A stretch of 64,000 nt of DNA, taken from Adiantum capillus-veneris. Taxonomy: Eukaryota; Streptophyta; Polypodiopsida; Polypodiales; Pteridaceae. Below the pieces are notes generated by a model, which did no database searches, was not told the DNA's origin, and was given only the letters and a program-made list of their open reading frames with translations. Shown here piece after piece: positions 10,399 through 20,438 of the stretch. Every line of letters begins with the position of its first letter. Position 1 is the stretch's first letter. The stretch covers positions 70,191,176-70,255,175 of the forward strand of contig CM043969.1 of assembly GCA_014529385.2 (NCBI GenBank), written 5' to 3'. The position numbers and the translations under genes were made by a program.

Positions 10399-12740
10399 CA
10401 TGATTGTTCATACAAAAAATTCCTTTTTAAGGTTCCCATCACAAGTTTGTTAAAACAGCCCTTCAAGCATTATCAACGCAGCACCAAAACAATCTTTCTA
10501 GAAGAAAAACAACATACAACTCTCTACTTCAGTAAATTATCCAAACCCTAAAAATTCACTCTCTTGATGAGAGCTTATTGCTCCAGGTGTCTTTAGTTGC
10601 CCATACAAGTAAATTCTCCTGCAACCTGTGACTAACTTGCAATCTCGGCACCAACCCACAAGGATTATCTTGCATTTTGGGAACCAACCCGCAATATGTG
10701 TACACCCATATGCACTACTTTAGCGTTCACTCCGATAAGCCCTCCTCCCTGGATATCAAAGGGAGTTTTGACTATATCAGTATAGGACTTCTGAATGAAG
10801 AAGGTTCGAGAGTTTTTCTACTAGGCAAACATTTCTTTCCTACGAGCAAACAGACTACTTCCAAACAATCTTTCACTATAAGAAAATTATATAAAACTTT
10901 ATGCCATAATTTGTGATGGTTTTATGATCCATAGAGATTGTTTTCCCTTTTCCTATTGTATCGTCTATGCAATGAATGCAAATACTTAACAAAATTAATT
11001 CCAACCTTGTCTAATGTAGGACCATTTCTTGGTGAGTTTGGTGGCACATCCTCCAAGGTAATTCTCTTTCTCTTATCAGCTTATCGGCTAGTGCCAATCT
11101 CATCATTGTGAGTCTCCCTAACACGGGTCCTTTTTTGGTCCATCTGGTCTCTAATAACTAACTTGAAAATGTGTAAGAACACATTAGATTTACATTACCC
11201 AAATGTGCTTTGGAGTAATTTATCTATCAAAGCTTTGATGTGGTAGTCACCAAGTTGTTTGCCACAACATCATAGCTTCCTTCTCCTAAGTGTGTTCAAG
11301 TGTGTGTAAAAATGAGTGGGAATGCCCTTTATAAAGAGAGTTGGAGGTGCCTTATTGCCCAAGTCAGCCCCATGCCTTTCTTGCTCGCCCCCTCTTGCTA
11401 AAAGGATGAGTAGAGGTGTCACAAGCTCCCACTTAGCCATTAGAGGTGTCCCTCTTTACCCTTTTGGGTGATACACCGCAAGTACTTACCCATACTTGAG
11501 ATCAATCATGTCCATGGCAATGGGTCATTTATGGACATCCATGGACATGCACATGCATACCTTAACTTAGGAATTAATTTATTAACATTAGGATGAAAAT
11601 TACTTGTCTAGAGTGAGCTTAGCTTATCAAAGTTTAATTTTGAAAGTTTCTATTAAAAGACAAGCTTGGGGATGACAAACTAAGGTGTTAGATACACACC
11701 TATTATACTTAGGAATTTTTGAAGCAGCCAATTACTTCTATGGATATTCAGGACGGGGTAGATTTAAATGAGACGGTCAAGTATAGGTGGGTGCAAGCAC
11801 CTTAAAACTTTTTATTTTTGGGCAGAAGCGACAAAAAAGTAAAAATTTCATTTTTGAACATCTTACATCAATATATTCATCATAAGCTCATCAAAGGTGT
11901 AGGGGGGTGACTAGCGGTGTAAAAGTTTGCTCGTAATGTTGGGTCTCTACATGTGAGTGGCAAGCAAAGGGCAAGTGGTAGTCGACCTTCCCTTGGTGGT
12001 TATGCTCCTAGCATCATAGTTCTCATTATTTTTTGTTTCCAACTTATGTTTTTGTAGACTTTATCATCATTCTTAGTAATGAAAGAGAAAAGGAGCTTTC
12101 AGCCTCCATCTCCATTGTGTACTCTCTCGGTCATCATCGTGTGCTTAGAAAAGCTCAAGCTCTTTCCTTCTCTATCTCTTTTCATGGTATTATTGAGTGA
12201 TTGTAGCTAAAAATCTATGAGCAACAAGTAAGAGTAGTAGAAGAAGAAGTGATTAAGGGTAAGGGTTTCTCCATTCTCCTCCTTGTTGTGTTGGTAATCC
12301 TCTAAATCATGTGCAATCAAATCCCAATAAAAAACCTCCTTCACACATTTTGTGGATTGGAATGACACTACCCCTCTTAGCTCATAAACTTGAAATTTGT
12401 TTGGAAAAGTGATTTGAAATGCTTCTCTTGTAAATGTAAATATGTTATTTATGTCAATTGTTATATACCCTCAAGTCCAGTGCATGTGATACACCTTCAT
12501 ACCTACAAGACACACCCCCCAGTCTTGCAGGTAGTACATTCACTCACAAGATTCTCAAGAGGTGTCAATAATGATCTTCAAACTTGATAATTTCTACGGG
12601 ATATCATGCATGTCAATACACAGTACTCTAAAATAAGCCTATACGTCCAAATTTCACATTCGGGCACGTTTCAGCCTGCATTTTGGAGCTAGAGTGTGTT
12701 CAAAAGCAAGAACACAAAGATTCAAGATTTTGCAAGTCTC
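10399..12740. other. Unassigned intergenic sequence
   Basis: About 2.3 kb without convincing open frames, transposon motifs or repeats. It ends at the CTATT target duplication of the copia element. Confidence 0.4.
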
Positions 12741-12745
12741 CTATT

Positions 12746-12972
12746 TGTTGGAATTAGGGTTGCAGAGAAACACACACAGCTTGGAGAAGACGAAGAAAGC
12801 TCAAGGCACACAATAGAGAATGTGTTACTTAGTGTGCAATGGAAAGATAGATAGCCCTAGAGTGATGGGCGTATATACAATGCACGGGGGAAAAAACCTC
12901 CTAAAGAGGGAAAAAATGCCCTGGCGGTCCTAGTGTGTTCACACACATCACTACCACATGTATATGGTAACA
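12746..12972 (-). mobile_element. copia-1 3' LTR
   Basis: 227 bp, differing from the partner at 26561-26787 at about three positions by eye (for example CACACA versus CACGCA, CCTGG versus CCCGG). It is short for an LTR and has no recognisable TATA box. The minus-strand polypurine tract adjoins its inner edge. Confidence 0.93.
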
Positions 12973-12984
12973 AATCCCCCCTGG
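12973..12984 (-). other. copia-1 polypurine tract
   Basis: The minus strand reads CCAGGGGGGATT directly before the 3' LTR. This is the expected primer for plus-strand DNA synthesis. The sister copy has the same tract before 50800. Confidence 0.85.
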
Positions 12985-13047
12985 AGTGATGCGGTGAACG
13001 AGAGCTGGCACATGAGTAAAGGGAAGTGCCATGCCCTGAGGACAGGA

Positions 13048-13177
13048 TCAGTCCACAAAGGGGAGTAAGCCCAAAGCTTTGCGGAAAGCTTCAAGCTTCT
13101 CACGAGACAATGCCTTTGTGAAAAGATCTGCAAGGTTGTCCTGTGTTGGCACATAAGCCAAGCTGATCTCTCCTGCT
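13048..13177 (-). pseudogene. copia-1 RNase H C-terminus, cut off by the chromovirus
   Basis: The minus strand encodes SAGEISLAYVPTQDNLADLF, TKALSREKLEAF and KALGLLPFVD, then TGA at 13048-13050. It is the continuation of the frame interrupted at 22037 and matches the end of copia-2 (50724). The QDNLADLFTKAL block is the usual terminal signature of copia RNase H. It is separated from the rest by the 8.85-kb insertion. Confidence 0.93.
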
Positions 13178-13182
13178 GAGAG

Positions 13183-14774
13183 TGTCATAATAATCAATAT
13201 CTAATTCTCCTAAATGATTTTCTCATATTAAACTAATCATTTAATGTGGGGAAGTGCCAAGGGAGAAAAAGCTAGAATATTGGTTAAGTTAGCAGACCGG
13301 CCACAGTAGGGATCCAAAGGAGGGAAAATAGGGATCCAAAGGGGGGGCCATCTGCAAAAGAGCCATGTGAAACAACGGGCTAAAAAGACCCTAAGGTTCA
13401 GCCCATTAAGACTTCCAAAATGCTAAGGTTCCAAAATTCGAAGGTTGTGTCCAAAGGTCAACCTTAGGGAAAATTGGATGCTTAGTGTGGTGCCCAAAAA
13501 GTCTTTCTGCATCCCTACATGGGAGGGGGCGAGCCCCAAAGCTAGGGGATGAGAGAGAAAACCACACACACACACACAGGCTCCCTTTACACAAAGGGAA
13601 TGAGGGACACATGTCAGCTCCCTAGGCCAGATGCCCACAAGGTGTGCCCAATTCCTATTGGAAGACCCTTGAAGTGGACCAATGAGAATTAAGCTAGAGT
13701 AAATCTAGTTTAATTAATTTAAAAACATTTAATAAAAGAAACCAATAAGAATTAAGTGTCCTAGAAGACTATTGGGCAGTCTCCCAAGGGGTCCAATGAG
13801 CATTCAGAAGCCCCATGGCTTGCCTGATTCCTATTGGCCAGGAGGCAAAGGGGTCCAATGAGAGTTTAGTTTAATTATTTAATTATCTAAAGCTCTCACA
13901 AAAGGGGAAAGGGGGACACATGTCAGAAGGCTATCACTTATGCTGCTTAATTCCTATTGGCTTGACCTGGGGAGGTCCAATGAGGAAAAAGCCAGCCTAA
14001 CTTAGCAGCTAGGGCTCGCCCAAGAGAGAGGGGGGGCTGATTTTTGCTGGGCATTCACTCTCACACTCTCACACTTGACCATGTGTGAAGGGAAAAACAC
14101 TCTATCTCCTCCCAAGCTTTAATGGAGAGCTCATCACCTACTCCAAGCTTGTGAGATAGAAGCCTACATCAACACTCTCTTGGCATGTGGATGCAAATCC
14201 AACCAAGAGCCAAGCTTCAATGCATGCTCATCTTCTCTACCAAGCTAATTACTAAGCTAAGCTATGCTAATATGAGTGATTATGTGAGGAGATGTACTTC
14301 TTTCTCGTAAGATACTTCTTTTTCCTCTCAATCTACTCTCATACCCTGCTAGCTCTCACCATCTTCGAAGGTGTGTGAGGTCTTGGGTCTGAGAACGGGG
14401 ATAATTCAAGTTGTGTTTGATTAAGTGTTTTGCTTGGTGTATGAAGCTTCCATCTTCATTGCACTAGCTAGTCTTGAAGGAACACAAAGAATTGTATTGT
14501 ACAATGTCTCTCTTGATGGGAGAAACCATAATACAAAGCCTTTTGGAGGGGGGACCGGCTCCATGCAAATCCGGTCCTCAACTGTTGTCAATAGTTTAAT
14601 TGCTCTCTCTTTTGAAAGTATTGTCGATGCTATCTAACTAGGTGTTATGCTTTTTGTTGCTCTCTCCACCCAAGCACTCTTGTAATTATCATTAGGAATC
14701 TATTCTAATGAAATGCCCACTATGTTCATGCTAATTTCCGCTACAAATAAGATTCTAGGCCGTTAAATGTTACA
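13183..14774 (+). mobile_element. Chromovirus 5' LTR
   Basis: 1592 bp, from TGTCATAATA to AAATGTTACA. Compared with the 3' LTR I count three substitutions (near 13252, 13439 and 13707) and one missing base (C run near 13977). A CA-rich microsatellite lies near 13561-13579. The 70-codon frame at 14425-14637 occurs identically in the other LTR and is not taken as a gene. Confidence 0.95.
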
Positions 14775-14775
14775 T

Positions 14776-14787
14776 TGGTATCAGAGC
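14776..14787 (+). other. Chromovirus primer-binding site (tRNA-Met type)
   Basis: TGGTATCAGAGC, one base after the 5' LTR, is the standard plant initiator tRNA-Met primer site for minus-strand DNA synthesis. Confidence 0.93.
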
Positions 14788-15191
14788 TCAAGGTTTCTCT
14801 TTTCTTGCTCAAGAAGGGAGGTCCTCAAGCTAGCTACAAATGGTTGGTATTATTAATTGCCTGTGAGTAAGTAGAATAGGGATTTTTCAGCCTTGCAGTG
14901 CGCCTGCCTTTGTGCAGTTAACGGGGCATCACCGTCGAGAGCTATGGTCTTAATAGTGGAGTCCTACGGGGCTTGCCTACGGCTTAACCACTATTGAGCT
15001 ATTAGAAGCTTGACAGGAGCCGGTGCTGTTTTGGTGTCGAAAGACCCTCTCTTCTATTCCTTGCAATTAATGGTATTCGAGCCGCGGGTACAGTAGCTTG
15101 AGTGCTTTTTCTAAAGGGGTAAAGAGGAGTAGCAACTAGGGCTTGAAGTGCCAAAGTACACCTAAAAAGTTTACACCTAAAAATTGTTAGA
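14788..15191 (+). other. Chromovirus leader
   Basis: 404 bases between primer site and Gag ATG. This is the expected place for packaging signals. No open frame of note is seen. Confidence 0.6.
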
Positions 15192-16403
15192 ATGGCTGAC
15201 AATATTAAAGAGAGTGAAATTAATGTTGATAACTTTGATTTTGCTCATGAGCAAGCTACTAATGATGCTTCAATGCTTGTTAATTATCTTGTTTCTAGGC
15301 TTCAACAAGCCATGGGCAATCCATCTCTCCAAAGTGAAGTGCAACGGCAGCTCCGTGCTCACGGGATTCTCCAAGCTCATCACCATGACGAGAGAACACC
15401 TAGGAAGCCTCCTTGTGAGACTACCAAAAGAGGTCTCTCTCCGATTCGGGAAGAAGAAGAGAATCCATATGAAGGGCTCAAGAACTTACTTCTTGATGAT
15501 GCATCTCCTTCCCAACGGAGAACTCAAGAGCCTCCACCGAAGGAACGAGAAAGAAGCGAGTCTCCCGCCACCTCGGTGGAGATGGCTCCACGAAGACGGT
15601 GGGCTAAACGCTCTCCATCACCACCAAAGCGGAGAAGACCATCACACTCTTCTCCACGCCATAATTCAAAGAGGGATGATAAAAAGCAAGAGAAGAAAAA
15701 GGCGAGAAAGAGGACACCCTCTTCTCCATCTTCTTTATCCTCCTCCTCTTATGAAAGCTATGGTGAAGACGACAAAGATCAAGACAAGAAAAAGGCGAGA
15801 AAGAGGTCACCCTCTTCTCCACCTTCTTCAAATTCTTCATCTTCTGAAGAAAGTGATGGTGCAACTTTTGAACCATCAAAAAGAAGAGGCCATAGGAAAT
15901 CCTATGCCGCATGGAAGAGGTCGTCCAAGCTGAAGAAATTCAAAGAGGGAGGGAAGAGCATCTCTTTCCTTACCTATGATGGTACCTTCGGTGCTACAGA
16001 CAAAGTTTTGGCCTTTATCCAGCAATTCGATGCGGCGTTTGGAGATGAGGGCTTCACGGAGTCCTCTAAGCTACGCCATGTAGCTATGCACTTTCAAAAG
16101 TCCGCCAGACAATGGTGGTCTAGCCTACGAGCCAACGGTGAAGCTCCACGAACATGGAAGGCTTTAAGAGCTTCCATTATGAAGCAGTTTTTGGCCACCG
16201 ATGCCAAAGACAAAGTACTCACCGAATGGCGAAGCTTAAAGCTCTCTCCCAATGAATCCATCCACAAATATGTAGACAAGTTTTGGTGCGGGCTTAACCG
16301 AAGAAATGGCGGAGTATGTCAACTCCCAAAGGCCACGTACCATATCGGCGGTAATACATCATACTATGGTGGCCTCGCGAATCAATTTCCAAACTGGGGG
16401 TAA
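15192..16403 (+). CDS. gag: Chromovirus Gag with arginine/serine-rich domain, truncated
   Basis: 403 codons starting MADNIKESEINVDNF. Residues about 105-235 form a basic RS/SP-rich region (KRSPSPPKRRRPSHSSP, KKKARKRTPSSPSS), including an internal duplication of KKKARKR[TS]PSSP. Residues about 255-365 are the capsid (Retrotrans_gag): FLTYDGTFGATDKVLAFIQQ, SARQWWSSL, EWRSLKLSPNESIHKYVDKF. The frame then runs 35 codons out of register to a stop at 16403. The expected continuation (EEMAEYVNSQRPRTISAVIH) lies in the Pol frame, so a small deletion near 16286 probably removed conserved capsid sequence and shifted the frame. Gag would package the RNA. The start is the first ATG of the open frame. Confidence 0.9.
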   Translation: MADNIKESEINVDNFDFAHEQATNDASMLVNYLVSRLQQAMGNPSLQSEVQRQLRAHGILQAHHHDERTPRKPPCETTKRGLSPIREEEENPYEGLKNLLLDDASPSQRRTQEPPPKERERSESPATSVEMAPRRRWAKRSPSPPKRRRPSHSSPRHNSKRDDKKQEKKKARKRTPSSPSSLSSSSYESYGEDDKDQDKKKARKRSPSSPPSSNSSSSEESDGATFEPSKRRGHRKSYAAWKRSSKLKKFKEGGKSISFLTYDGTFGATDKVLAFIQQFDAAFGDEGFTESSKLRHVAMHFQKSARQWWSSLRANGEAPRTWKALRASIMKQFLATDAKDKVLTEWRSLKLSPNESIHKYVDKFWCGLNRRNGGVCQLPKATYHIGGNTSYYGGLANQFPNWG

Positions 16404-19400
16404 AAGAAATAATAAGCCCCCGGAAAACAAGGGTTCCAATGAGCCTAAGGGGAAGGACAATGTCCAAAAGTCTCCTAAGGGCAATTCCAACAAAGCCAAA
16501 GAGAAGGGAGTTTACAAAGGAAAGAATAAACTCTCTCCTGAAGAGCTTGAGCGTTATCGTAAAGATAACCGGTGTTTCAAGTGCGGCGAACAAGGGCATG
16601 CGTACCGCGCTTGTCCCCAAAAGAACAACCGCCAAGATCCTCCTAGAGCTTCTTTGGTTGAAATCCAAGAGGAGGAGATTCACCAAACTCACCACAAAGG
16701 ATCTCCTCTATGCCATGCTTGGGGAAAGGTAAGAGAACATGATGCTTTTATTCTCTTTGACCCTGGTTCTACTCACAATTTCATATCTATGGAGTTAGCC
16801 ACCAAGCTAGGCATACAATCCTACGAGATGGGAGATATCCTACCCGCAGACAGTGCCTTCAAGGGGCAAGAAGCTTCAATCATTCCCTTAATCGGGAAAT
16901 TGAGGCTTCATGTCCAAGGCTATGTGGACAAAGAGGATTTCTTTATCTCTCCTCTCAAGCATGAGGATGTAATCCTAGGGGCACCATGGTTTGACCGTTT
17001 GGCTGCCCATGTTAAATTTCCTGAAAGGAGAATCTCCTTTAAGTTCAGGGAAAAGGACATGTATATAGATGCTAGGGAGATGGGTAACACCATCCCCATT
17101 GTACATACACCAGCTTTCAACAAGTCAATAAAGAGCTCTATTTCCGTGTACATGATTTTTGTTAAAGATTCTCAAAATGAACCTAATGCTTTAGCAAAAG
17201 AAAATAAAAGCAACCAAAAGGAATTAGAGTTATCCAATTTTCTCAAGGGGTTTCAAGATGTCTTTATTGACGACATCCCTTCTGAGCTACCTCCTAAACG
17301 AGGTAATGACGACCATGCAATTGAACTTCTTCCAGGAAGTTCACCGCCTAACAAACCTCCTTATAGAGTTTCTCAAGCTCAACAAGAGGAGATTATGCGG
17401 CAAGTGCATGAGTTAATTGAGAAGGGCATGGTTAGGCCTAGCTCATCTCCATTTTGCTCACCTGTGCTATTAGTGCAAAAGAAAGACGGCACATATCGTA
17501 TGTGTGTCGACTATAGAGCACTAAATAGGATCACTATCAAGAATAGGTTTCCCGTTCCACGGGTAGAAGACCTATTTGATAAGCTACAAGGATCGACCTA
17601 CTTCAGTAGGATTGACCTAAAAAGTGGCTATCATCAAATAAGGATAGTTGATCAAGACATTGTAAAGACCGCATTTCGTACTACATTTGGTCTTTACGAA
17701 TACATTGTCATGCCTTTTGGCTTGACTAATGCACCAGCCACATTTAACCGCTTGATGGAGAAGCTGTTCAGACCTCATCGAACCTTCACTGGAGTGTTCT
17801 TTGATGATATTATCATCTACTCTAATTCATTAGAGGAACATAAGCAACACCTCCAGGTAATATTTCAAGTTTTAAGAGAGAATAAACTTTATGTTAATCG
17901 AAAGAAAAGTGAATTTTTCTTGCAAGAGATTCAATATTTAGGTCACATTATCTCTCAAGATGGAATCCAAATGGATCCATCCAAGTTAGAGGTAATAAAA
18001 GGATGGCCTAAACCAAGGAATCTTCATGAATTAAGAAGCTTTATAGGTATGTGTGCATACTATAGACGCTTCATAGAAAAGTTCTCACAAATTGCGGGAC
18101 CATTACATGACCTAACAAAGAAAAATGTTAGGTATACGTGGTCTGCTAAGGAGAACAATGCTTTCGAAAAGCTTAAAGAAAAGCTTATCTCTCAACCTGT
18201 GCTTACACTACCGGATCTCTCAAAACCATTTGAGGTCCAATGTGATGCTTGTGGTGATTGCCTTGGGGCTGTTTTGCTCCAAGAAGGGCACGCCATAGGC
18301 TATGAAAGTCGAAGGCTCGACCCTGTTGAGCAAGCTCTAGGCATATACGAAAAAGAACTCCTTGCAGTTCTACATGCCTTAGACTCATGGAAGCACTATT
18401 TATTGGGGACTCCTTTCATTCTGCGAACGGATCACCAAAGTCTTAAGTACTTCATGACGCAGACCAAGCTCTCCGACAAACAAATGAGGTGGGCAAATTT
18501 CCTTTCGCAATTTCATTTTCATATTGCTCACATTGCTGGCAAGCATAATCAAGTAGCCGATGCACTCTCAAGACGACCGAGAGTGAATGCGGTTTCCATA
18601 GCAACTCACAATGATCTATCTTTAATGATAGATGAGTATGCTATTGATCCCGATTTTAGAGATGTGATTTCAGCCCTTGCCTTAGGGAAGAAAGAAGAAC
18701 CATTTACTTTACAAGATGGCTATCTTCTCTATGGCAATAGACTCTGCGTTACTAACTCACTACGTGAGAAAGTAATGTATGAATCTCATGCTCCCCCATA
18801 TGCGGGGCATAGAGGGATTCAGTCTACCCTAAAGGGAATTGAAACATATTTCTATTGGCCTACCATGAAAGTGAACATACATGAGTATGTTTCCAAATGT
18901 GTGGTATGTCAAAAGACAAAATTTGATAGAGGGAAGCAACTTGGATTGCTTCAACCCTTGCCAATTCCTAATTCACCGTGGGAGAGCATATCCATGGATT
19001 TTATCTTTGGATTGCCTAAGTCTATCCATGGGAATACGGGAATATGGACGATAGTAGACAGGTTCAGTAAACAAGCTCATTTTATACCTGTCAAAAAGAC
19101 TATCAAAGCCCATCAAATGGCAACCCTCTTCATTTCACAAATTTTCAAGTACCATGGCTTGCCAATGTCCATAGTGTCGGATAGAGATCCTAGAATGACC
19201 AGTAATTTCTGGAAGGGTCTCTTTGAGAATTTAGGAACAAGGCTAAACTTCTCTTCGGCCTATCATCCACAAACTGATGGCCAAAGTGAAATAGCTAACC
19301 TAACTATTCTCGATCTACTAAAAGCCTATGTAACGGAAGTAGATCAAAGATCCCAATGGGAGAAGTACTTACCCTTAGTAGAGTATGCTTACAATAACAC

Positions 19401-20076
19401 TGTACATACTTCTACAGGAAAAGCACCTTTCGAGGTAATTGAGGGAAGATCAAAAAGTCCCTTGCTACTTAAGGTACATGGGAAGATCTTCGCTGCAGAT
19501 GAGTATAGCCGAGACCTACAAGAATCTTTCCAAAAAATTAAGGATGCTATCTCTATCTCACAGCAAAGGCAAAAGGCTGCTGCTGACAAGCACAGAAGAG
19601 CCCAAACCTTTAAAGAAAACGATTGGGTCTTGTTAAAGTTTCCCAAGGCTCGATTAAGGCACACGACGGGCAAGAATCCTACGGGCCACCAAAAGTACTA
19701 TGCTAAACTAGCAAAAAGGTACTATGGTCCCTTCCAGATTCTTAGGCCAATCAATGAGATGGCCTATCAACTTAAGTTGCCCAATCATTGGCTCATACAC
19801 AATGCTTTTCATGTGAGCCTCTTAAAGCCTTACAAAGGAGAGCCACCTCAAGAACCAACTATTGAAGACCCACCGGAGATCGAGGACCACGAGGAGGTGC
19901 TGCAGCCCGAGTCCATTCTCCGACATGAAGACAAGGTATTAAGAGGCGGTAAGACTATCCGACGATATCTTATTAAGTTTAAGAATTATCCTTTTGAAGA
20001 TGCTAGATGGATGCAAGGCATACAATTAAAGGATAACCTAAACCTTGTCAATGCTTACAATGCTTCCCAAGAGTAA
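16306..20076 (+). CDS. pol: Chromovirus Pol: zinc knuckle, protease, RT, RNase H, integrase, chromodomain
   Basis: 1256 codons, no internal stop. The first about 30 residues are really the end of Gag capsid. Domains: CCHC knuckle CFKCGEQGHAYRAC (90-103); protease LFDPGSTHNFIS (D152; Pro in place of the usual Ser/Thr of the D-S/T-G triad); RT with VQKKDGTYRMCVDYRALN and the FFDDIIIYS box (D500, D501); RNase H VQCDACGDCLGAVLL to LRTDHQSLKYF; integrase zinc-binding region with HRGIQSTL and CVVCQKTK; DDE core with SMDFIFGLP, VSDRDPRMTSNFW and HPQTDGQSE; and a C-terminal chromodomain-like segment (RRYLIKFKNYPFEDARWM, about 1210-1230). The chromodomain of this family is thought to direct integration to particular chromatin. 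Here the usual Trp of the KWKGY block is Phe. Pol would normally be made with Gag as one polyprotein; in this copy it is one frame off Gag. Confidence 0.95.
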   Translation: MAEYVNSQRPRTISAVIHHTMVASRINFQTGGKRNNKPPENKGSNEPKGKDNVQKSPKGNSNKAKEKGVYKGKNKLSPEELERYRKDNRCFKCGEQGHAYRACPQKNNRQDPPRASLVEIQEEEIHQTHHKGSPLCHAWGKVREHDAFILFDPGSTHNFISMELATKLGIQSYEMGDILPADSAFKGQEASIIPLIGKLRLHVQGYVDKEDFFISPLKHEDVILGAPWFDRLAAHVKFPERRISFKFREKDMYIDAREMGNTIPIVHTPAFNKSIKSSISVYMIFVKDSQNEPNALAKENKSNQKELELSNFLKGFQDVFIDDIPSELPPKRGNDDHAIELLPGSSPPNKPPYRVSQAQQEEIMRQVHELIEKGMVRPSSSPFCSPVLLVQKKDGTYRMCVDYRALNRITIKNRFPVPRVEDLFDKLQGSTYFSRIDLKSGYHQIRIVDQDIVKTAFRTTFGLYEYIVMPFGLTNAPATFNRLMEKLFRPHRTFTGVFFDDIIIYSNSLEEHKQHLQVIFQVLRENKLYVNRKKSEFFLQEIQYLGHIISQDGIQMDPSKLEVIKGWPKPRNLHELRSFIGMCAYYRRFIEKFSQIAGPLHDLTKKNVRYTWSAKENNAFEKLKEKLISQPVLTLPDLSKPFEVQCDACGDCLGAVLLQEGHAIGYESRRLDPVEQALGIYEKELLAVLHALDSWKHYLLGTPFILRTDHQSLKYFMTQTKLSDKQMRWANFLSQFHFHIAHIAGKHNQVADALSRRPRVNAVSIATHNDLSLMIDEYAIDPDFRDVISALALGKKEEPFTLQDGYLLYGNRLCVTNSLREKVMYESHAPPYAGHRGIQSTLKGIETYFYWPTMKVNIHEYVSKCVVCQKTKFDRGKQLGLLQPLPIPNSPWESISMDFIFGLPKSIHGNTGIWTIVDRFSKQAHFIPVKKTIKAHQMATLFISQIFKYHGLPMSIVSDRDPRMTSNFWKGLFENLGTRLNFSSAYHPQTDGQSEIANLTILDLLKAYVTEVDQRSQWEKYLPLVEYAYNNTVHTSTGKAPFEVIEGRSKSPLLLKVHGKIFAADEYSRDLQESFQKIKDAISISQQRQKAAADKHRRAQTFKENDWVLLKFPKARLRHTTGKNPTGHQKYYAKLAKRYYGPFQILRPINEMAYQLKLPNHWLIHNAFHVSLLKPYKGEPPQEPTIEDPPEIEDHEEVLQPESILRHEDKVLRGGKTIRRYLIKFKNYPFEDARWMQGIQLKDNLNLVNAYNASQE

Positions 20077-20425
20077 GCAAATGTACAAAATGTTAAAAAA
20101 AAAATGAACAAAAATTTTTGTCTTATAAGACTCTCTTTTTCTTTATTTGTGCACAAAAATAAAGTAGTATGCATGCTTAGATCAAGTTTGTGGAGACGAC
20201 GTCTCCCAAACACCAAGTAGAGCTTGTCACTCTACTATGGAAGACTGATAGGACTAATGTGCAGACATGCTTGCGGCAGCCTCAGGCTCTCAAGCGCCAA
20301 ATGGACTAGTCATCCATTATGGAATGATGTCGTAGGGTAACATAGGGATCCTCTACCCGCTAAGAAAAGGACTCATGTATATGCTTTATCTTCTCTACAC
20401 CATAGTCGAGGACGACTATGATTTC

Positions 20426-20438
20426 AAGAGAGAGGTAA
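20426..20438 (+). other. Chromovirus polypurine tract
   Basis: AAGAGAGAGGTAA directly before the 3' LTR, purine-rich as expected for plus-strand priming. Confidence 0.8.

Noticed and set aside
14425-14637. 70-codon frame present twice (also 21682-21894)
   Set aside because: It is duplicated only because it lies in both LTRs; there is no known domain and no coding context.
16286-16310. Programmed frameshift between chromovirus Gag and Pol
   Set aside because: Conserved capsid sequence is missing at the joint and no obvious slippery sequence is seen, so a deletion is the simpler reading; kept as an alternative in the findings.
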